Source: Oscillospiraceae bacterium
GTDB taxonomy: Bacteria > Bacillota > Clostridia > Oscillospirales > Acutalibacteraceae
Reading direction: 5' to 3'
Assembly: GCA_029219165.1 (NCBI GenBank)
Contig: JAQXSW010000021.1
Location: forward strand, 92,474-156,473
Length of the DNA stretch: 64,000 nt
The notes under the pieces are model-generated. The model worked only from the letters and a program-made list of their open reading frames with translations, was not told the DNA's origin and searched no databases. This document shows positions 37,334-47,020 of this stretch, piece by piece. Position numbers and translations under genes: made by a program. Numbering within the stretch: the first letter of the stretch is position 1; each line of letters starts with the position of its first letter.

Positions 37334-38482
37334 TTAATTACTTTTCTTCGATGTTGACACGGTTGAATCCACCTTACCGGTTGAGCTGGTTGAGTTAGTT
37401 TTTGTATTTGATTCTTTAGTTGTTTTCTCAAGCGATTCAGTGGTTACAGGCTCCGTAGATGCAGGCTTTGTAGTCTCCTGTTTTGGAGAAAAATATGCCT
37501 TTTTATCTAAAGTCAAATCCACTGTGCCTTCCTGGTACGGATTAATTTCATCTTGATTTTTAAGAACCTTTTTTGCAAGTTTTATTTTATTTTCAAGATT
37601 TGAAACAGAACCAACTACAATATCTATTCTGTCCTGATATTTCATTTGTATTTTTACAGTATCTGTTAAATTAAGTTCTGTAATACCTTTAATTTCGTTG
37701 TCTACAAGACAATCCATTATCTGTTCATAAAGTTCAAAAACTTTTTCATTCTTTACCTCAATTATTTTTCCTGGAACTGCTGATTTAACTGCAACACCTT
37801 TCAAAATAATGATTTTTTCATCGCCCAAGACATATTGAGCTCTCTTTGTAGTTTCTTGAACTTTTGTTGTGTTCTCAGGAGTCTTTGTGGTATTCTCTTG
37901 AGTCTTTGTGGTGTCCTCTTTTGTCTTTGTGGTATTTTCTTGAGTCTTTGTGGTGTTCTCTTTTGTCTTGGTGGTGTTCTCTTGAGTCTTTGTGGTGCTT
38001 TCTTCACCAAGTTTTACACCGTTCTCATATACATCAGAAAGTTTACCTGCAGTGCCTAAAACCTTGCCGTCTTCATCAATAAGTACATATTCACTATTGT
38101 ATTCAACCGCACACTTTATTGAAGTGTCGGTAACTGTAATTACAAGTTTGTCTGGAAATTTATTTGACAATTCAACCTTACCGACAAATGGCAATTTCTC
38201 AGTAATATTAGTCCTTACGGCATCTTTATCCATTAGGAACATGTTTTCACCTGAAGTTACTCCGGATGCAGAAATAATCTCCGAATCTGAATACATGCTG
38301 TTTCCTTCAACAACAACTTTTTTAACATTGAAAAAAACAGTTAATGAAAGAGCAATACCTATGGCCAAAACTATTACGCAAAGAGTAAAGTAGAAGATTG
38401 TTCTACGCCTCTTTTGCTGTCTTTGTCTTTCAACGCGATGTTCACGTCTGAGCTCTTCATTAGATTTCGAAACATTAGCCAT
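37334..38482 (-). CDS. ftsQ: Cell division protein FtsQ/DivIB with in-frame repeat array
   Basis: 382 aa from ATG 38482 (GGAGG upstream). Basic cytoplasmic N-terminus (QRQQKRRR), one membrane helix (about 36-58), POTRA domain (VKKVVVEGNSMYSDSEIISAS), then the beta domain. The family makes the trimer FtsQLB that links FtsZ to septal wall synthesis. Between POTRA/beta start and the rest lies an array of seven 7-residue repeats (residues ~163-211, TTKTQEN type), and the C-terminus is a ~60-residue Thr/Ser-rich tail. Both are unusual for DivIB. It lies 16 bases after murA. Confidence 0.88.
   Translation of the reverse strand: MANVSKSNEELRREHRVERQRQQKRRRTIFYFTLCVIVLAIGIALSLTVFFNVKKVVVEGNSMYSDSEIISASGVTSGENMFLMDKDAVRTNITEKLPFVGKVELSNKFPDKLVITVTDTSIKCAVEYNSEYVLIDEDGKVLGTAGKLSDVYENGVKLGEESTTKTQENTTKTKENTTKTQENTTKTKEDTTKTQENTTKTPENTTKVQETTKRAQYVLGDEKIIILKGVAVKSAVPGKIIEVKNEKVFELYEQIMDCLVDNEIKGITELNLTDTVKIQMKYQDRIDIVVGSVSNLENKIKLAKKVLKNQDEINPYQEGTVDLTLDKKAYFSPKQETTKPASTEPVTTESLEKTTKESNTKTNSTSSTGKVDSTVSTSKKSN
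37850..37996. repeat. 21-bp tandem repeat array inside ftsQ (7 units)
   Basis: Seven in-frame 21-base units encode TTKT-Q/K/P-E-N/D heptads. The first five units alternate Q and K at position 5, giving a 42-base higher-order period. Units are nearly identical in DNA, so copy number can change by slippage or recombination without a frameshift. Confidence 0.95.
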
Positions 38483-38498
38483 AAGCTGTTCCTCCAAG

Positions 38499-39752
38499 TT
38501 ACATTCTTCTAACGTCTGCACCAATTTGGTTCAATACATTTTCTATATTTTCATATCCTCTGTCAATATGATGTACATTTGAAATTTCTGACAATCCATC
38601 TGCAGCAAGAGCCGCAAGTAGCAAAGATGCGCCACCACGCAAATCCGGTGCGGCAACACTTGAAGCATAAAGCCTCCGGACGCCCTCAACAACAGCCATA
38701 CGTCCCTCCACTTTAATATTTGCGCCAAAGCGAATGAGTTCCGGGACGTGCTTAAAACGACACTCAAAGATATTCTCCGTAAATACGCTGGTACCGGAGG
38801 CTATTGTTGTTGCCGCCATTATTGGCGCTTGCGCATCTGTCGGAAAGCCCGGGTACGGCATTGTCACAACATGTTTTACTCGCCCAAGTCTTTTTGGTGC
38901 TTTAAGTTCCATCCAAGATTCCCCAACGTTTATATTGCAACCCATTTCCAAAAAAACCGGAATTAACGGGCGCATATGTGACGGAACAATATTGTCAACA
39001 ACTATATTTCCACCGTTCATTGCACCGGCTGTTAAAAGCGTTGCTGCAACTATTCTGTCAGGAATAATTGAATATTCGGTTCCATGTAAAGAACCGACAC
39101 CGTCAATTACAATTGTTCCTTCACCGGCACCTTTAATTTTAGCTCCGCAGGAGTTAAGAAAATCTGCAAGATCAGCAATTTCAGGCTCTCTTGCACAGTT
39201 TTCCAAAACTGTGGTGCCTCTTGCAACTGCAGCAGCAAGTATTGCATTCTCCGTAGCTCCCACAGACGGAAATTGAAATACATAATTATTGGCCGAAAGA
39301 CCGTTTGGAGCCTTTGCACTAATTCGTCCATTCTCATTTTTTATTTCAGTGCCAAGTGCTTCCATAACCTTTATATGTAAGTCTATAGGACGAAGCCCAA
39401 TTTCACATCCCCCGGGTGTTGAAAATTCTGCAAGTCCAAATCTGCCAATTAAAGCACCAAAAAATACAATGGATGAGCGCATTTCTCTCATGAGTTCATC
39501 TGAAATGGAATATGCGCTTGCATCTCTTGAGTCAACAATTAAAGAATTACCTTGCCAATCTGTTTTACAGCCAAGTTCATTCAGAATCTTTAAAGCAGCA
39601 TAGACATCTGAAAGCTTTGGACAATTATGTAAAATGACTTGGCTTTTCGTCAAAACACACGCCGACAAAATTGGAAGCGCACCATTTTTAGATCCTTGAA
39701 CACTTATTTTTCCCGAAATATTTCTCTGTCCGTTAACTATTAGTTTATCCAC
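38499..39752 (-). CDS. murA: UDP-N-acetylglucosamine 1-carboxyvinyltransferase MurA
   Basis: 417 aa. First committed step of peptidoglycan synthesis, transferring enolpyruvate from PEP to UDP-GlcNAc. N-terminal GSKNGALPILSACVL and the active-site Cys in PGGCEIGLRPIDLH (the fosfomycin target) are present, so the enzyme should be fosfomycin-sensitive. GTG start at 39752 with AGAGGTG upstream. It lies in the dcw cluster between murG and ftsQ, as in many Clostridia. Confidence 0.96.
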   Translation of the reverse strand: MDKLIVNGQRNISGKISVQGSKNGALPILSACVLTKSQVILHNCPKLSDVYAALKILNELGCKTDWQGNSLIVDSRDASAYSISDELMREMRSSIVFFGALIGRFGLAEFSTPGGCEIGLRPIDLHIKVMEALGTEIKNENGRISAKAPNGLSANNYVFQFPSVGATENAILAAAVARGTTVLENCAREPEIADLADFLNSCGAKIKGAGEGTIVIDGVGSLHGTEYSIIPDRIVAATLLTAGAMNGGNIVVDNIVPSHMRPLIPVFLEMGCNINVGESWMELKAPKRLGRVKHVVTMPYPGFPTDAQAPIMAATTIASGTSVFTENIFECRFKHVPELIRFGANIKVEGRMAVVEGVRRLYASSVAAPDLRGGASLLLAALAADGLSEISNVHHIDRGYENIENVLNQIGADVRRM

Positions 39753-39820
39753 CTCGGCACACCTCTTTTATATTAGTCGTGCCATTATATGCATTTTCAA
39801 ATGCCAAGGTGCGATACCGT

Positions 39821-40942
39821 TTATTTTACAAGTTTTAGTATATTCTCGACTATTAAATCGGTAGAATTCAAAATTGCCATTTCTTTTACATTTTTACTGA
39901 TTTCGGCAATTTTCTTCTTGTCATGAAGAAGACTGTTTACCACTTCTGTCAACTTATCAGGCGTTAAATCTTTCTCTTCAATAATTACGGCAGCCTTTTT
40001 ATTCACAAGTTCCATTGCATTAAAATACTGATGATTTTCCGCAACATTAGGAGACGGGATTAAAATAGACGCCTTGCCAAGAGCTCTGATTTCATACAAA
40101 GATGAAGCCCCCGAACGACAAATAATTAAATCCGCAGCCGGCATACATACCTGCATGTCATTTATGTACTCACGAATTTCTATATCTTTTCTGTTTTCAA
40201 AATCCACGCCAAGTTCATGGAGCTTTTCCGGAACCCAAAGACCGTACTGTCCCATTGCGTGAATAAAATAGCAGTCATGGTCATCCTTTTTATTGGCAAT
40301 AAGACCGCATACTGCTTCATTTATTGCATTTTCGCCAAGACTGCCACCCATTGAAAGTATGAGCGGCATTTCATCCGGTATGCCAAGTTCGGCTCTTGCA
40401 ATATCTCTATCTGACGTAATCAGTTCATCCCTTACAGGAAGACCTGTAACTATCATTTCATTTTTAGATTTTATTCTATCTTTTGCATCCTCTGATGTAA
40501 GCATTACAAGGTCCGCAATTTTTGCAAGAGCCTTATTTGTCACACCCGGAAAGGCATTCTGCTCATGGATAGCAATGGGAATATGCAGCTTGTGCGCAGC
40601 TCTGAGAACCGGACCGCTGACATATCCTCCAAAGCCTATCACCACATCCGGTTTCCACTCTTTTATGATTTTTTCAGCCTCTCTTGAAGCCGACATAATG
40701 AGTCGAACCGTATGGATGTTTCTCCCCAAATTTTTCAAGAGATTTCCTCTGTAAAAACCGGTAATTTCTATAGTTTTAAAATTAAAACCGGCAGCAGGAA
40801 CAAGTCGCGCTTCCATTCTGTTTTCTGTCCCGACAAATAAAATTTCAGCGTTCTCTCCGTATTCTTTTCTTATTCTTCCGGCAACAGCAAGTGCCGGATT
40901 AATATGACCGCCCGTACCACCGGTTGCAAAAAGTAATCTCAT
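39821..40942 (-). CDS. murG: UDP-GlcNAc:lipid I transferase MurG
   Basis: 373 aa, glycosyltransferase that turns lipid I into lipid II at the inner membrane face. N-terminal FATGGTGGHINPALAVAGR and the C-terminal nucleotide-binding IICRSGASSLYEIRALGK and PNVAENHQYFNA are family landmarks. It begins 1 base after ftsW. Confidence 0.97.
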   Translation of the reverse strand: MRLLFATGGTGGHINPALAVAGRIRKEYGENAEILFVGTENRMEARLVPAAGFNFKTIEITGFYRGNLLKNLGRNIHTVRLIMSASREAEKIIKEWKPDVVIGFGGYVSGPVLRAAHKLHIPIAIHEQNAFPGVTNKALAKIADLVMLTSEDAKDRIKSKNEMIVTGLPVRDELITSDRDIARAELGIPDEMPLILSMGGSLGENAINEAVCGLIANKKDDHDCYFIHAMGQYGLWVPEKLHELGVDFENRKDIEIREYINDMQVCMPAADLIICRSGASSLYEIRALGKASILIPSPNVAENHQYFNAMELVNKKAAVIIEEKDLTPDKLTEVVNSLLHDKKKIAEISKNVKEMAILNSTDLIVENILKLVK

Positions 40943-40943
40943 A

Positions 40944-42185
40944 TTAAACCTTCTTAATCTTAGAATATCTGGAAATAGAAAGAACTATACCCATTTCACC
41001 AAGCAGCATTAGAAGAGATGTACCACCATAGCTGAAGAAAGGAAGACTGATACCTGTATTCGGAAGCACATCAGTTACAACGCCAATATTTAAAGCTGCC
41101 TGAAGACCTACCTGAAGAACAATTCCCATTGCAAGCAATGCACCGAACTTATCCTTTGAATGAAGTCCTATTACAAATCCTCTCCAAACAAGAAGTATAA
41201 ATAAAACAATGATTATAAATGCGCCAATAAAACCAAGTTCTTCACAAACTATGGAGAAAATAAAGTCATTTTGAGGCTCTGAAACATAAAGTTGTTTTTG
41301 CTTTGAATTTCCAAGGCCCACACCGAAAAAGCCTCCGGAGCCTATTGCATAAAGAGCATTATTCGTCTGCCATCTAACACCGAGCGGATCATAATCTTTA
41401 TCAAGCCAAGCTGTAATTCTAGGTTGAGCATGACTTGGAAGTATATCAGGCTTTATAACAACAAGAGCTACAGCTAAAACACCTATTATAGCTACTGCAA
41501 TAAATGCCTTTTGATTAAATCCTGCAAGCCACAACATCATTACACCAAGAGCCAAAACAAGAAGTGTACCGGATACATGGTTTTCCTTGTAAATAAGTGC
41601 ACAAGTTAAAAGAATGATAATTGCGTATTCAACTAAGCAAACAGTCTTTGTATAAATTTTAATTTTGCCCGGTCTGTTATTGAATCCCTCTGCAAAAGCA
41701 GCTGAAGACAACTCATTTGAATTAATGCCCCTATAGTTTTTATCAATATCCCATGCAAGAAAAAGAATAATTGCAAATTTAGAAATTTCTGACGGCTGAA
41801 ATGTACCAATACCGGGAATTGTAATCCATCTATGGAACTGTTCAAATCCAGGGGGTGGTGAAACAAACAAAACAACAACTAAAAGAACAAATGACACAAC
41901 AAGTACCGGAACTGCCGCCATTTTGAAATACTGGTAATTAATTTTAGACACAGCAAACATGACAATAACTCCAACAATCCCAAAGAAAAGTTGACGTTTG
42001 AAATAAAACAAACTGTTTCCGTTAAAATTATAGTAGCAATAAGTATAACTGGAAGAGAAAAGCATAATAAGGCCCACCGTAAGGAGAGTCAATACTATGC
42101 CTACAAACCAAACGTCTATTCCTCCCTCACCAAAGAGGAGGTTTCTACGCCTTTTCTTTTTTAGCATTTGTCCGTTCTTTGCCAT
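40944..42185 (-). CDS. ftsW: SEDS-family septal glycan polymerase FtsW
   Basis: 413 aa, about ten membrane helices. SEDS polymerase that joins lipid II with a class B PBP. Basic N-terminus KKKRRRNLLFGE, conserved TFQPSEISKFAIILFLAWDI (in parts TFQPSEISKFAI), extracytoplasmic catalytic loop near residues 265-310 (LGVRWQTNNALYAIGSGG) and C-terminal TGISLPFFSYGGTSLLM. Its position between mraY and murG and beside a PBP gene favours FtsW over RodA. Confidence 0.95.
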   Translation of the reverse strand: MAKNGQMLKKKRRRNLLFGEGGIDVWFVGIVLTLLTVGLIMLFSSSYTYCYYNFNGNSLFYFKRQLFFGIVGVIVMFAVSKINYQYFKMAAVPVLVVSFVLLVVVLFVSPPPGFEQFHRWITIPGIGTFQPSEISKFAIILFLAWDIDKNYRGINSNELSSAAFAEGFNNRPGKIKIYTKTVCLVEYAIIILLTCALIYKENHVSGTLLVLALGVMMLWLAGFNQKAFIAVAIIGVLAVALVVIKPDILPSHAQPRITAWLDKDYDPLGVRWQTNNALYAIGSGGFFGVGLGNSKQKQLYVSEPQNDFIFSIVCEELGFIGAFIIIVLFILLVWRGFVIGLHSKDKFGALLAMGIVLQVGLQAALNIGVVTDVLPNTGISLPFFSYGGTSLLMLLGEMGIVLSISRYSKIKKV

Positions 42186-42195
42186 GAAAATTCAC

Positions 42196-43257
42196 TCACA
42201 TTCCATAGTAAACTAATAAGCATCCAAGTATGCCGCCAAAAAGATTTATAAAAGAGAAAACAATTACAATTTTTACCTCAGACCATCCACACTTTTCAAA
42301 GTGATGGTGAATAGGAGCCATTTTAAAAAGTCTCTTTCCGGTTGCTTTTGGATCTGTTTTTCTGGCAATTTTCTTTGTAATTTTGAAATATACAATTTGA
42401 ATTACATCAGAAAGACCTTCAATAACATATATTATGCCCGCAAGAAGTAAAATAAGCGGACAATCAATTGCAAATGCAAATGCAACAAGCATTCCGCCAA
42501 GGAACATAGAACCCGTGTCACCCATGAAGCACTTTGCAGGATGCCAGTTCCAAATTAAATATCCGGCACAAGCACCTGCAAGAGTGCAAGCTGCAATTGA
42601 AACACCTAAACACTCACGAAGTGCAGCCATAACTGCAAAAGCTCCGGCAGCTGTAATTGTTACAGATGAGCAAAGTCCATCTATTCCGTCTGTGAAATTA
42701 ACAGCATTGACAGTTGCATAAATTACGCAGAATGCAAAAATGCCGAAAATAATTGGAGAACCGTAAGATATGTTTCCTACAAAAGGCACATACATAAACT
42801 GGTCTGAAGAAAGTGCAAGGGTAACAATATAAGCAACGCTTAACAGAACCTGTGCCAAAGATTTTTGAATAATTGTAAGCCCTTCATTTTGCTTCTTTGC
42901 AACTTTAATATAGTCGTCAAAAAAACCAATAAGACCAAACCCAAGAGCAAGAATTAAACCTGAATAAAGTTTAACTTTTTCTGTGTCCGGAACAACAGAT
43001 GTTCCGCCAACAATATCACCGCCCATAAAGTGATCAATAACTATAATTACAACAAATGTTACAAGAGAAGCAATGATAAACATGAATCCTCCCATGGTAG
43101 GAGTACCTTGTTTTTGCTTATGCCAATTTGGGCCTATATCTAAAATGGTTTGGCCAAATTTAAGTTTATGAAGCCATGGTACTATTACCACGCCAAGTAC
43201 CGCACTAAGTGCAAAACTGAGTATCAGAGCTATAACTATTGCAACCGTTGTATTCAT
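42196..43257 (-). CDS. mraY: Phospho-N-acetylmuramoyl-pentapeptide-transferase MraY
   Basis: 353 aa, ten membrane helices. Makes lipid I from UDP-MurNAc-pentapeptide and undecaprenyl phosphate. Catalytic DDY in GFFDDYIKVAKK, NFTDGIDGLCS and the HHH motif in APIHHHFEKCGW are present. It starts 1 base after murF, indicating tight coupling. Confidence 0.97.
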   Translation of the reverse strand: MNTTVAIVIALILSFALSAVLGVVIVPWLHKLKFGQTILDIGPNWHKQKQGTPTMGGFMFIIASLVTFVVIIVIDHFMGGDIVGGTSVVPDTEKVKLYSGLILALGFGLIGFFDDYIKVAKKQNEGLTIIQKSLAQVLLSVAYIVTLALSSDQFMYVPFVGNISYGSPIIFGIFAFCVIYATVNAVNFTDGIDGLCSSVTITAAGAFAVMAALRECLGVSIAACTLAGACAGYLIWNWHPAKCFMGDTGSMFLGGMLVAFAFAIDCPLILLLAGIIYVIEGLSDVIQIVYFKITKKIARKTDPKATGKRLFKMAPIHHHFEKCGWSEVKIVIVFSFINLFGGILGCLLVYYGM

Positions 43258-43258
43258 A

Positions 43259-44695
43259 TCATTTGTCCCCTTTTTCTAATTCCTTGTAAACTTTTTCAAT
43301 TACATCTTCAAGTTTCATACCGCGACTTGCTTTGAAAGCTATTACATCGCCCGGCTTTATGATTGAAATCAGTTTATCTGATAATTCATCTTTATTATCA
43401 AAATCAAAAACCCGTAAAACGCCGTTTTCTCTGGCCGTTTCTGCTGTTATTTTGGATTTCTCACCGTATGTCATAAGCAAATCCACGCCGGCATCAGACA
43501 TATATTTTCCGCAAAGAGTATGAGCTTCATCCGAAAAATCTCCAAGTTCAAGCATGTCTCCAAATACTGCAATCTTTCTCTTTCTGTTTTCGCCCTTTAT
43601 TTTTAAGGTTTCACAGAGAGCCTTTACAGAATCCGGGCTGGCATTATAGCAGTCTTCAATTACGGTAACATCTGAGACAGTTTTTATTTTTTCACGCATA
43701 CCTGCCGGTCTGTAGCACAGCAAGGCAGCTACAATTTTTTCTGCAGGAATTTCCAAAACGGAGCCCACTGAAAATGCAGCCATTGCATTATAAACATTGT
43801 GTTCACCTGTAGTTGGAAGTTTAACTTCATAAGTTCCCTTGTTTTGTGGGAATTTTTCGGTTACATGAATTTTAAACACTGTACCGTCTTCTTTAAATTC
43901 AATATCAGACGCATAAATATCAAGATTAGCGCATAAATCGCCCTTTATTCCATATCTGATAATTTTAATGGCTTTTTCAAAATCATCTTCACTAACAGTT
44001 GAAAGTTTATCATTATCTGCATTAATAATGAGCGATCCATTTTCCGGCAAGCCTTCAACTATTTCAAGTTTAGCCGCCTTTATTGCATCCCTGCTTCCAA
44101 GATTTTCAATATGGGATACTCCGACATTTGTTATTACAGCAATATCCGGAAGTCCGACATTTGTAAGAGTACTTATTTCGCCTTTGTGATCCATTCCCAT
44201 TTCCAAGACCAAAGCTTCGTGCTCACTTGAAAGACCAAGAAGAACCTTTGGAAGGCCAATATCGTTATTCCAGTTCATATATGTTTTGTGTGTATTATAT
44301 GTTGAATTCAACACACACCAAATCATTTCCTTTGTAGTTGTCTTTCCCACACTTCCGGTAAGGGCAACAACCGGAAACTCAGATATTCCTCTGCCAAAGC
44401 CGAGTCTATAAGCTTTTGCAAGATCTAAAAATGCTTTTCTTGTATCTTCAACTACTATTTTGGGAACACTGACAACAATATCAGCGTGGTCTTTATCTAC
44501 CATTACTGCTGAAGCGCCGGCCAAAACTGCTGATTCCACAAACTTATGACCGTCAAGTCTTTCACCTTTTATTGCAACAAAGAGACTACCCTTTTCAACT
44601 TCCCTATTATCTATGACAACAGAAGTAATATCCTCTAAGATGTCAAAGGTGCCTCCGGTAGCAAGCGCAACTTCTTCGGTAGTAAGTTTTCTCAT
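43259..44695 (-). CDS. murF: UDP-MurNAc-tripeptide--D-Ala-D-Ala ligase MurF
   Basis: 478 aa. Adds D-Ala-D-Ala with ATP. P-loop LTGSVGKTTTKEMIW, THKTYMNWNNDIGLP and the C-terminal DCYNASPDSVKAL are typical. It follows the PBP gene by 21 bases; murE, which normally sits just before murF, is missing from the cluster. Confidence 0.97.
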   Translation of the reverse strand: MRKLTTEEVALATGGTFDILEDITSVVIDNREVEKGSLFVAIKGERLDGHKFVESAVLAGASAVMVDKDHADIVVSVPKIVVEDTRKAFLDLAKAYRLGFGRGISEFPVVALTGSVGKTTTKEMIWCVLNSTYNTHKTYMNWNNDIGLPKVLLGLSSEHEALVLEMGMDHKGEISTLTNVGLPDIAVITNVGVSHIENLGSRDAIKAAKLEIVEGLPENGSLIINADNDKLSTVSEDDFEKAIKIIRYGIKGDLCANLDIYASDIEFKEDGTVFKIHVTEKFPQNKGTYEVKLPTTGEHNVYNAMAAFSVGSVLEIPAEKIVAALLCYRPAGMREKIKTVSDVTVIEDCYNASPDSVKALCETLKIKGENRKRKIAVFGDMLELGDFSDEAHTLCGKYMSDAGVDLLMTYGEKSKITAETARENGVLRVFDFDNKDELSDKLISIIKPGDVIAFKASRGMKLEDVIEKVYKELEKGDK

Positions 44696-44716
44696 ATTGT
44701 TGTCCCCCTCTCATTT

Positions 44717-46936
44717 TTAGTCTGCAACATCCACTGATGATTTAAATGATACGGTCACAATTGAACCGGCAGAAACCTCAGTTCCCTCTGTAATACTCTG
44801 TCTGTAAGATGTATTAGTAGATCCGCTTGTGTAACCTGAAATTTTAATGTTAATTCCGCTTGAAATAGCAACTCTGTTTGCTTCCGCAACTGTCATTCCC
44901 AAAAGATTTGGCACTTTAACTTTTGTTGTTACAACTTTTTCGTCTGTATAAATTACTACTACACCATTCTTTGGTATTACTTGGTCTGAAGCAGGGTTTT
45001 GTGAAACAACATTTGTTCCTGAACCAACAACCTTTACAGTGAATCCCTTTGCTTCAAGATCTGTTTTTGCCGCTGAAGTTGTCATACCAATAACCTTTGG
45101 AGTTTTAACGTCAAGACTGGCAAGTTCGGCATCTGTGTACTGTGGTTCAACGTTTAAATATGCCATGGTTTGAGAAATTACTTCGGCAGCAACCGGAGCT
45201 GCAACCGTACCGCCATAGTATGAACCGGATTTTGGTTCGTCAATTGCAATAAGTACAGATATTTTCGGATCATTAGCAGGAGCAAATCCACAGAAAGAAC
45301 CAATGTAATAAATTCTGTCCGGAAGTTTTTCTGATGTTCCCGTTTTGCCTGCCACTCTGTAGCCCGGAACATAAGCATTTTTTGCGGTACCGCGTCTTAC
45401 GGTTTCTTCCATCATATATGAAACTTGTTCAGCTGTATCTTCTGATACAACCTGTCTTTTTATTGTGGTAGTAGTTTCCTTTGTCTTGTTGCCATTTTCA
45501 TCAAGAGAAGCCGCAACAATATAAGGCTGAACAAGTTTTCCGCCGTTTGCAATTGCATTAATTGCAGTAATAACTTGAATTGGACTTACTTGGAAAGTCT
45601 GTCCGAAAGAAGTTGAAGCAAGTTCAACAGCGCCAAGTTTGTCTGCTGTATAATATGAGACATTTGCAACCGGAGAATACTCGGCAGGTAAATCTATTCC
45701 TGTTTTTTCAGTAAATCCAAAAGCTTCAAAATACTTAAAAAATGTTTTTGAGCCCAGTCTTTGAGCAACCTCAATGTAAATTGGGTTACATGAATTTGCA
45801 AGAGATGTTGTAAAATCCTCAACACCGTGTCCTTCTCTGTGTGAGCAGTGATACATTCTGTCTTTAACCTTGTAGTAACCACGGCAGTTGAACATTTCAG
45901 AAGGGGTTACTACACCCTCTTCAATACCGGCAGCGGCAGTAACGCACTTAAATACTGAACCCGGTTCATAACCGTCACTTACGGTTCTGTTTCTCCACTG
46001 ACTATATCTTGCATTAATTAGCGCATTATTTTTTTCCTCGTCTGTCTCAAGTTCCTCTATTTTTTCCAAAACAGATTGGTTTGTAACGGTGTATGGATTA
46101 TTGCAGTCATAGTCAAGTTTTGTACTCATGGCAAGAATTGCACCTGTCTCAACATCCATTACAATTCCATAACCGTAAGTTGCATCAAAGTCTACAACGG
46201 CTTGTTCCAAGGCAGAATCAAGGTAATATTGAATAACCTGGTCTATTGTTAAGACAAGATTTTCCCCTTGAAGTGCCTCATAATATGACTCGTAAGATGA
46301 TGACATGTTAATTTGTCTTGCGTTCTTTGCGGTAACTACACGACCCGGTGTACCTGTAAGTACATCATCATAGAAATATTCAAGACCCGAGCGTCCAACG
46401 TCGTCAGTACCTGTAAATCCAATAACCGTAGATGCAAAATTCGAGTATGGATAATATCTTTTAACGTCACTTTCAATTCCGATAATTTGTGAAAAACCTT
46501 TATTGTCCTTAATTGCCTGAGAAACTTCCGTCTTTTTGTCATACTCAACCTGAGATTTTATGAGAACATAGTTGTATTTACTCTTTCCGCACTTTTCATA
46601 TACGGTTTCATATTCAAGTTCAAGTATGTCAGACAAAACTTTTGCAACATTCTGTCTAACCTCATCCTTTGTAATTTTTGAAGGATTAATATAAACTTTC
46701 CAAACATCGGCGCTTTGGGCAATGACATTCATGTTTCTGTCATATATGGTTCCCCTTTGTGCACTGACAGTTGTATCTGATAATTGTTGCGATTCAGCTT
46801 TCTGTTTATAATATTCACCTTTTACCAGTCCGGCTCTAACAAGACCAAAAATACCTGCTCCAAAGCCGACAACAAAAACTAAAATCATAGCCACTACAGC
46901 TCTCTGTTGAAGCACTTTACGTGATTTCTTTGCCAT
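44717..46936 (-). CDS. Class B penicillin-binding protein with two PASTA domains (FtsI/SpoVD type)
   Basis: 739 aa. N-terminal membrane helix (about 13-35), PBP dimerisation domain, then the transpeptidase domain with catalytic SxxK in EPGSVFKCVTA (about residue 325), the SCN motif in SLANSCNPIYIE and KTGT in VAGKTGTSEKL. Two PASTA domains follow (from about 600, TPKVIGMTTSAA and VPNLLGMTVAEA). It is the dcw class B PBP working with FtsW and FtsL. In spore-formers a paralogous SpoVD exists, so a sporulation role cannot be excluded. Confidence 0.93.
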   Translation of the reverse strand: MAKKSRKVLQQRAVVAMILVFVVGFGAGIFGLVRAGLVKGEYYKQKAESQQLSDTTVSAQRGTIYDRNMNVIAQSADVWKVYINPSKITKDEVRQNVAKVLSDILELEYETVYEKCGKSKYNYVLIKSQVEYDKKTEVSQAIKDNKGFSQIIGIESDVKRYYPYSNFASTVIGFTGTDDVGRSGLEYFYDDVLTGTPGRVVTAKNARQINMSSSYESYYEALQGENLVLTIDQVIQYYLDSALEQAVVDFDATYGYGIVMDVETGAILAMSTKLDYDCNNPYTVTNQSVLEKIEELETDEEKNNALINARYSQWRNRTVSDGYEPGSVFKCVTAAAGIEEGVVTPSEMFNCRGYYKVKDRMYHCSHREGHGVEDFTTSLANSCNPIYIEVAQRLGSKTFFKYFEAFGFTEKTGIDLPAEYSPVANVSYYTADKLGAVELASTSFGQTFQVSPIQVITAINAIANGGKLVQPYIVAASLDENGNKTKETTTTIKRQVVSEDTAEQVSYMMEETVRRGTAKNAYVPGYRVAGKTGTSEKLPDRIYYIGSFCGFAPANDPKISVLIAIDEPKSGSYYGGTVAAPVAAEVISQTMAYLNVEPQYTDAELASLDVKTPKVIGMTTSAAKTDLEAKGFTVKVVGSGTNVVSQNPASDQVIPKNGVVVIYTDEKVVTTKVKVPNLLGMTVAEANRVAISSGINIKISGYTSGSTNTSYRQSITEGTEVSAGSIVTVSFKSSVDVAD

Positions 46937-46974
46937 GTTAGCAGTACCTCCAATGTCCCTAAAAATAAGGCTAT

Positions 46975-47004
46975 GAGAGTTAAGAAAATTAATTCTTAAC
47001 TCTC
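46975..47004. other. Hairpin between ftsL and the PBP gene
   Basis: Perfect 12-base arms GAGAGTTAAGAA / TTCTTAACTCTC with a six-base loop in the only sizeable gap (84 bases) of the mraZ-murG run. No T-run follows on the minus strand, so it is more likely an mRNA processing or stability hairpin than a terminator. Confidence 0.55.
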
Positions 47005-47020
47005 AAATTATACGTGTTTA

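Noticed and set aside
37835..38082. CRISPR-like array or separate Cys/Leu-rich proteins at the ftsQ repeats
   Set aside because: Units are 21 bases with no spacers and are in frame with FtsQ; the other-frame proteins are products of the repeat.
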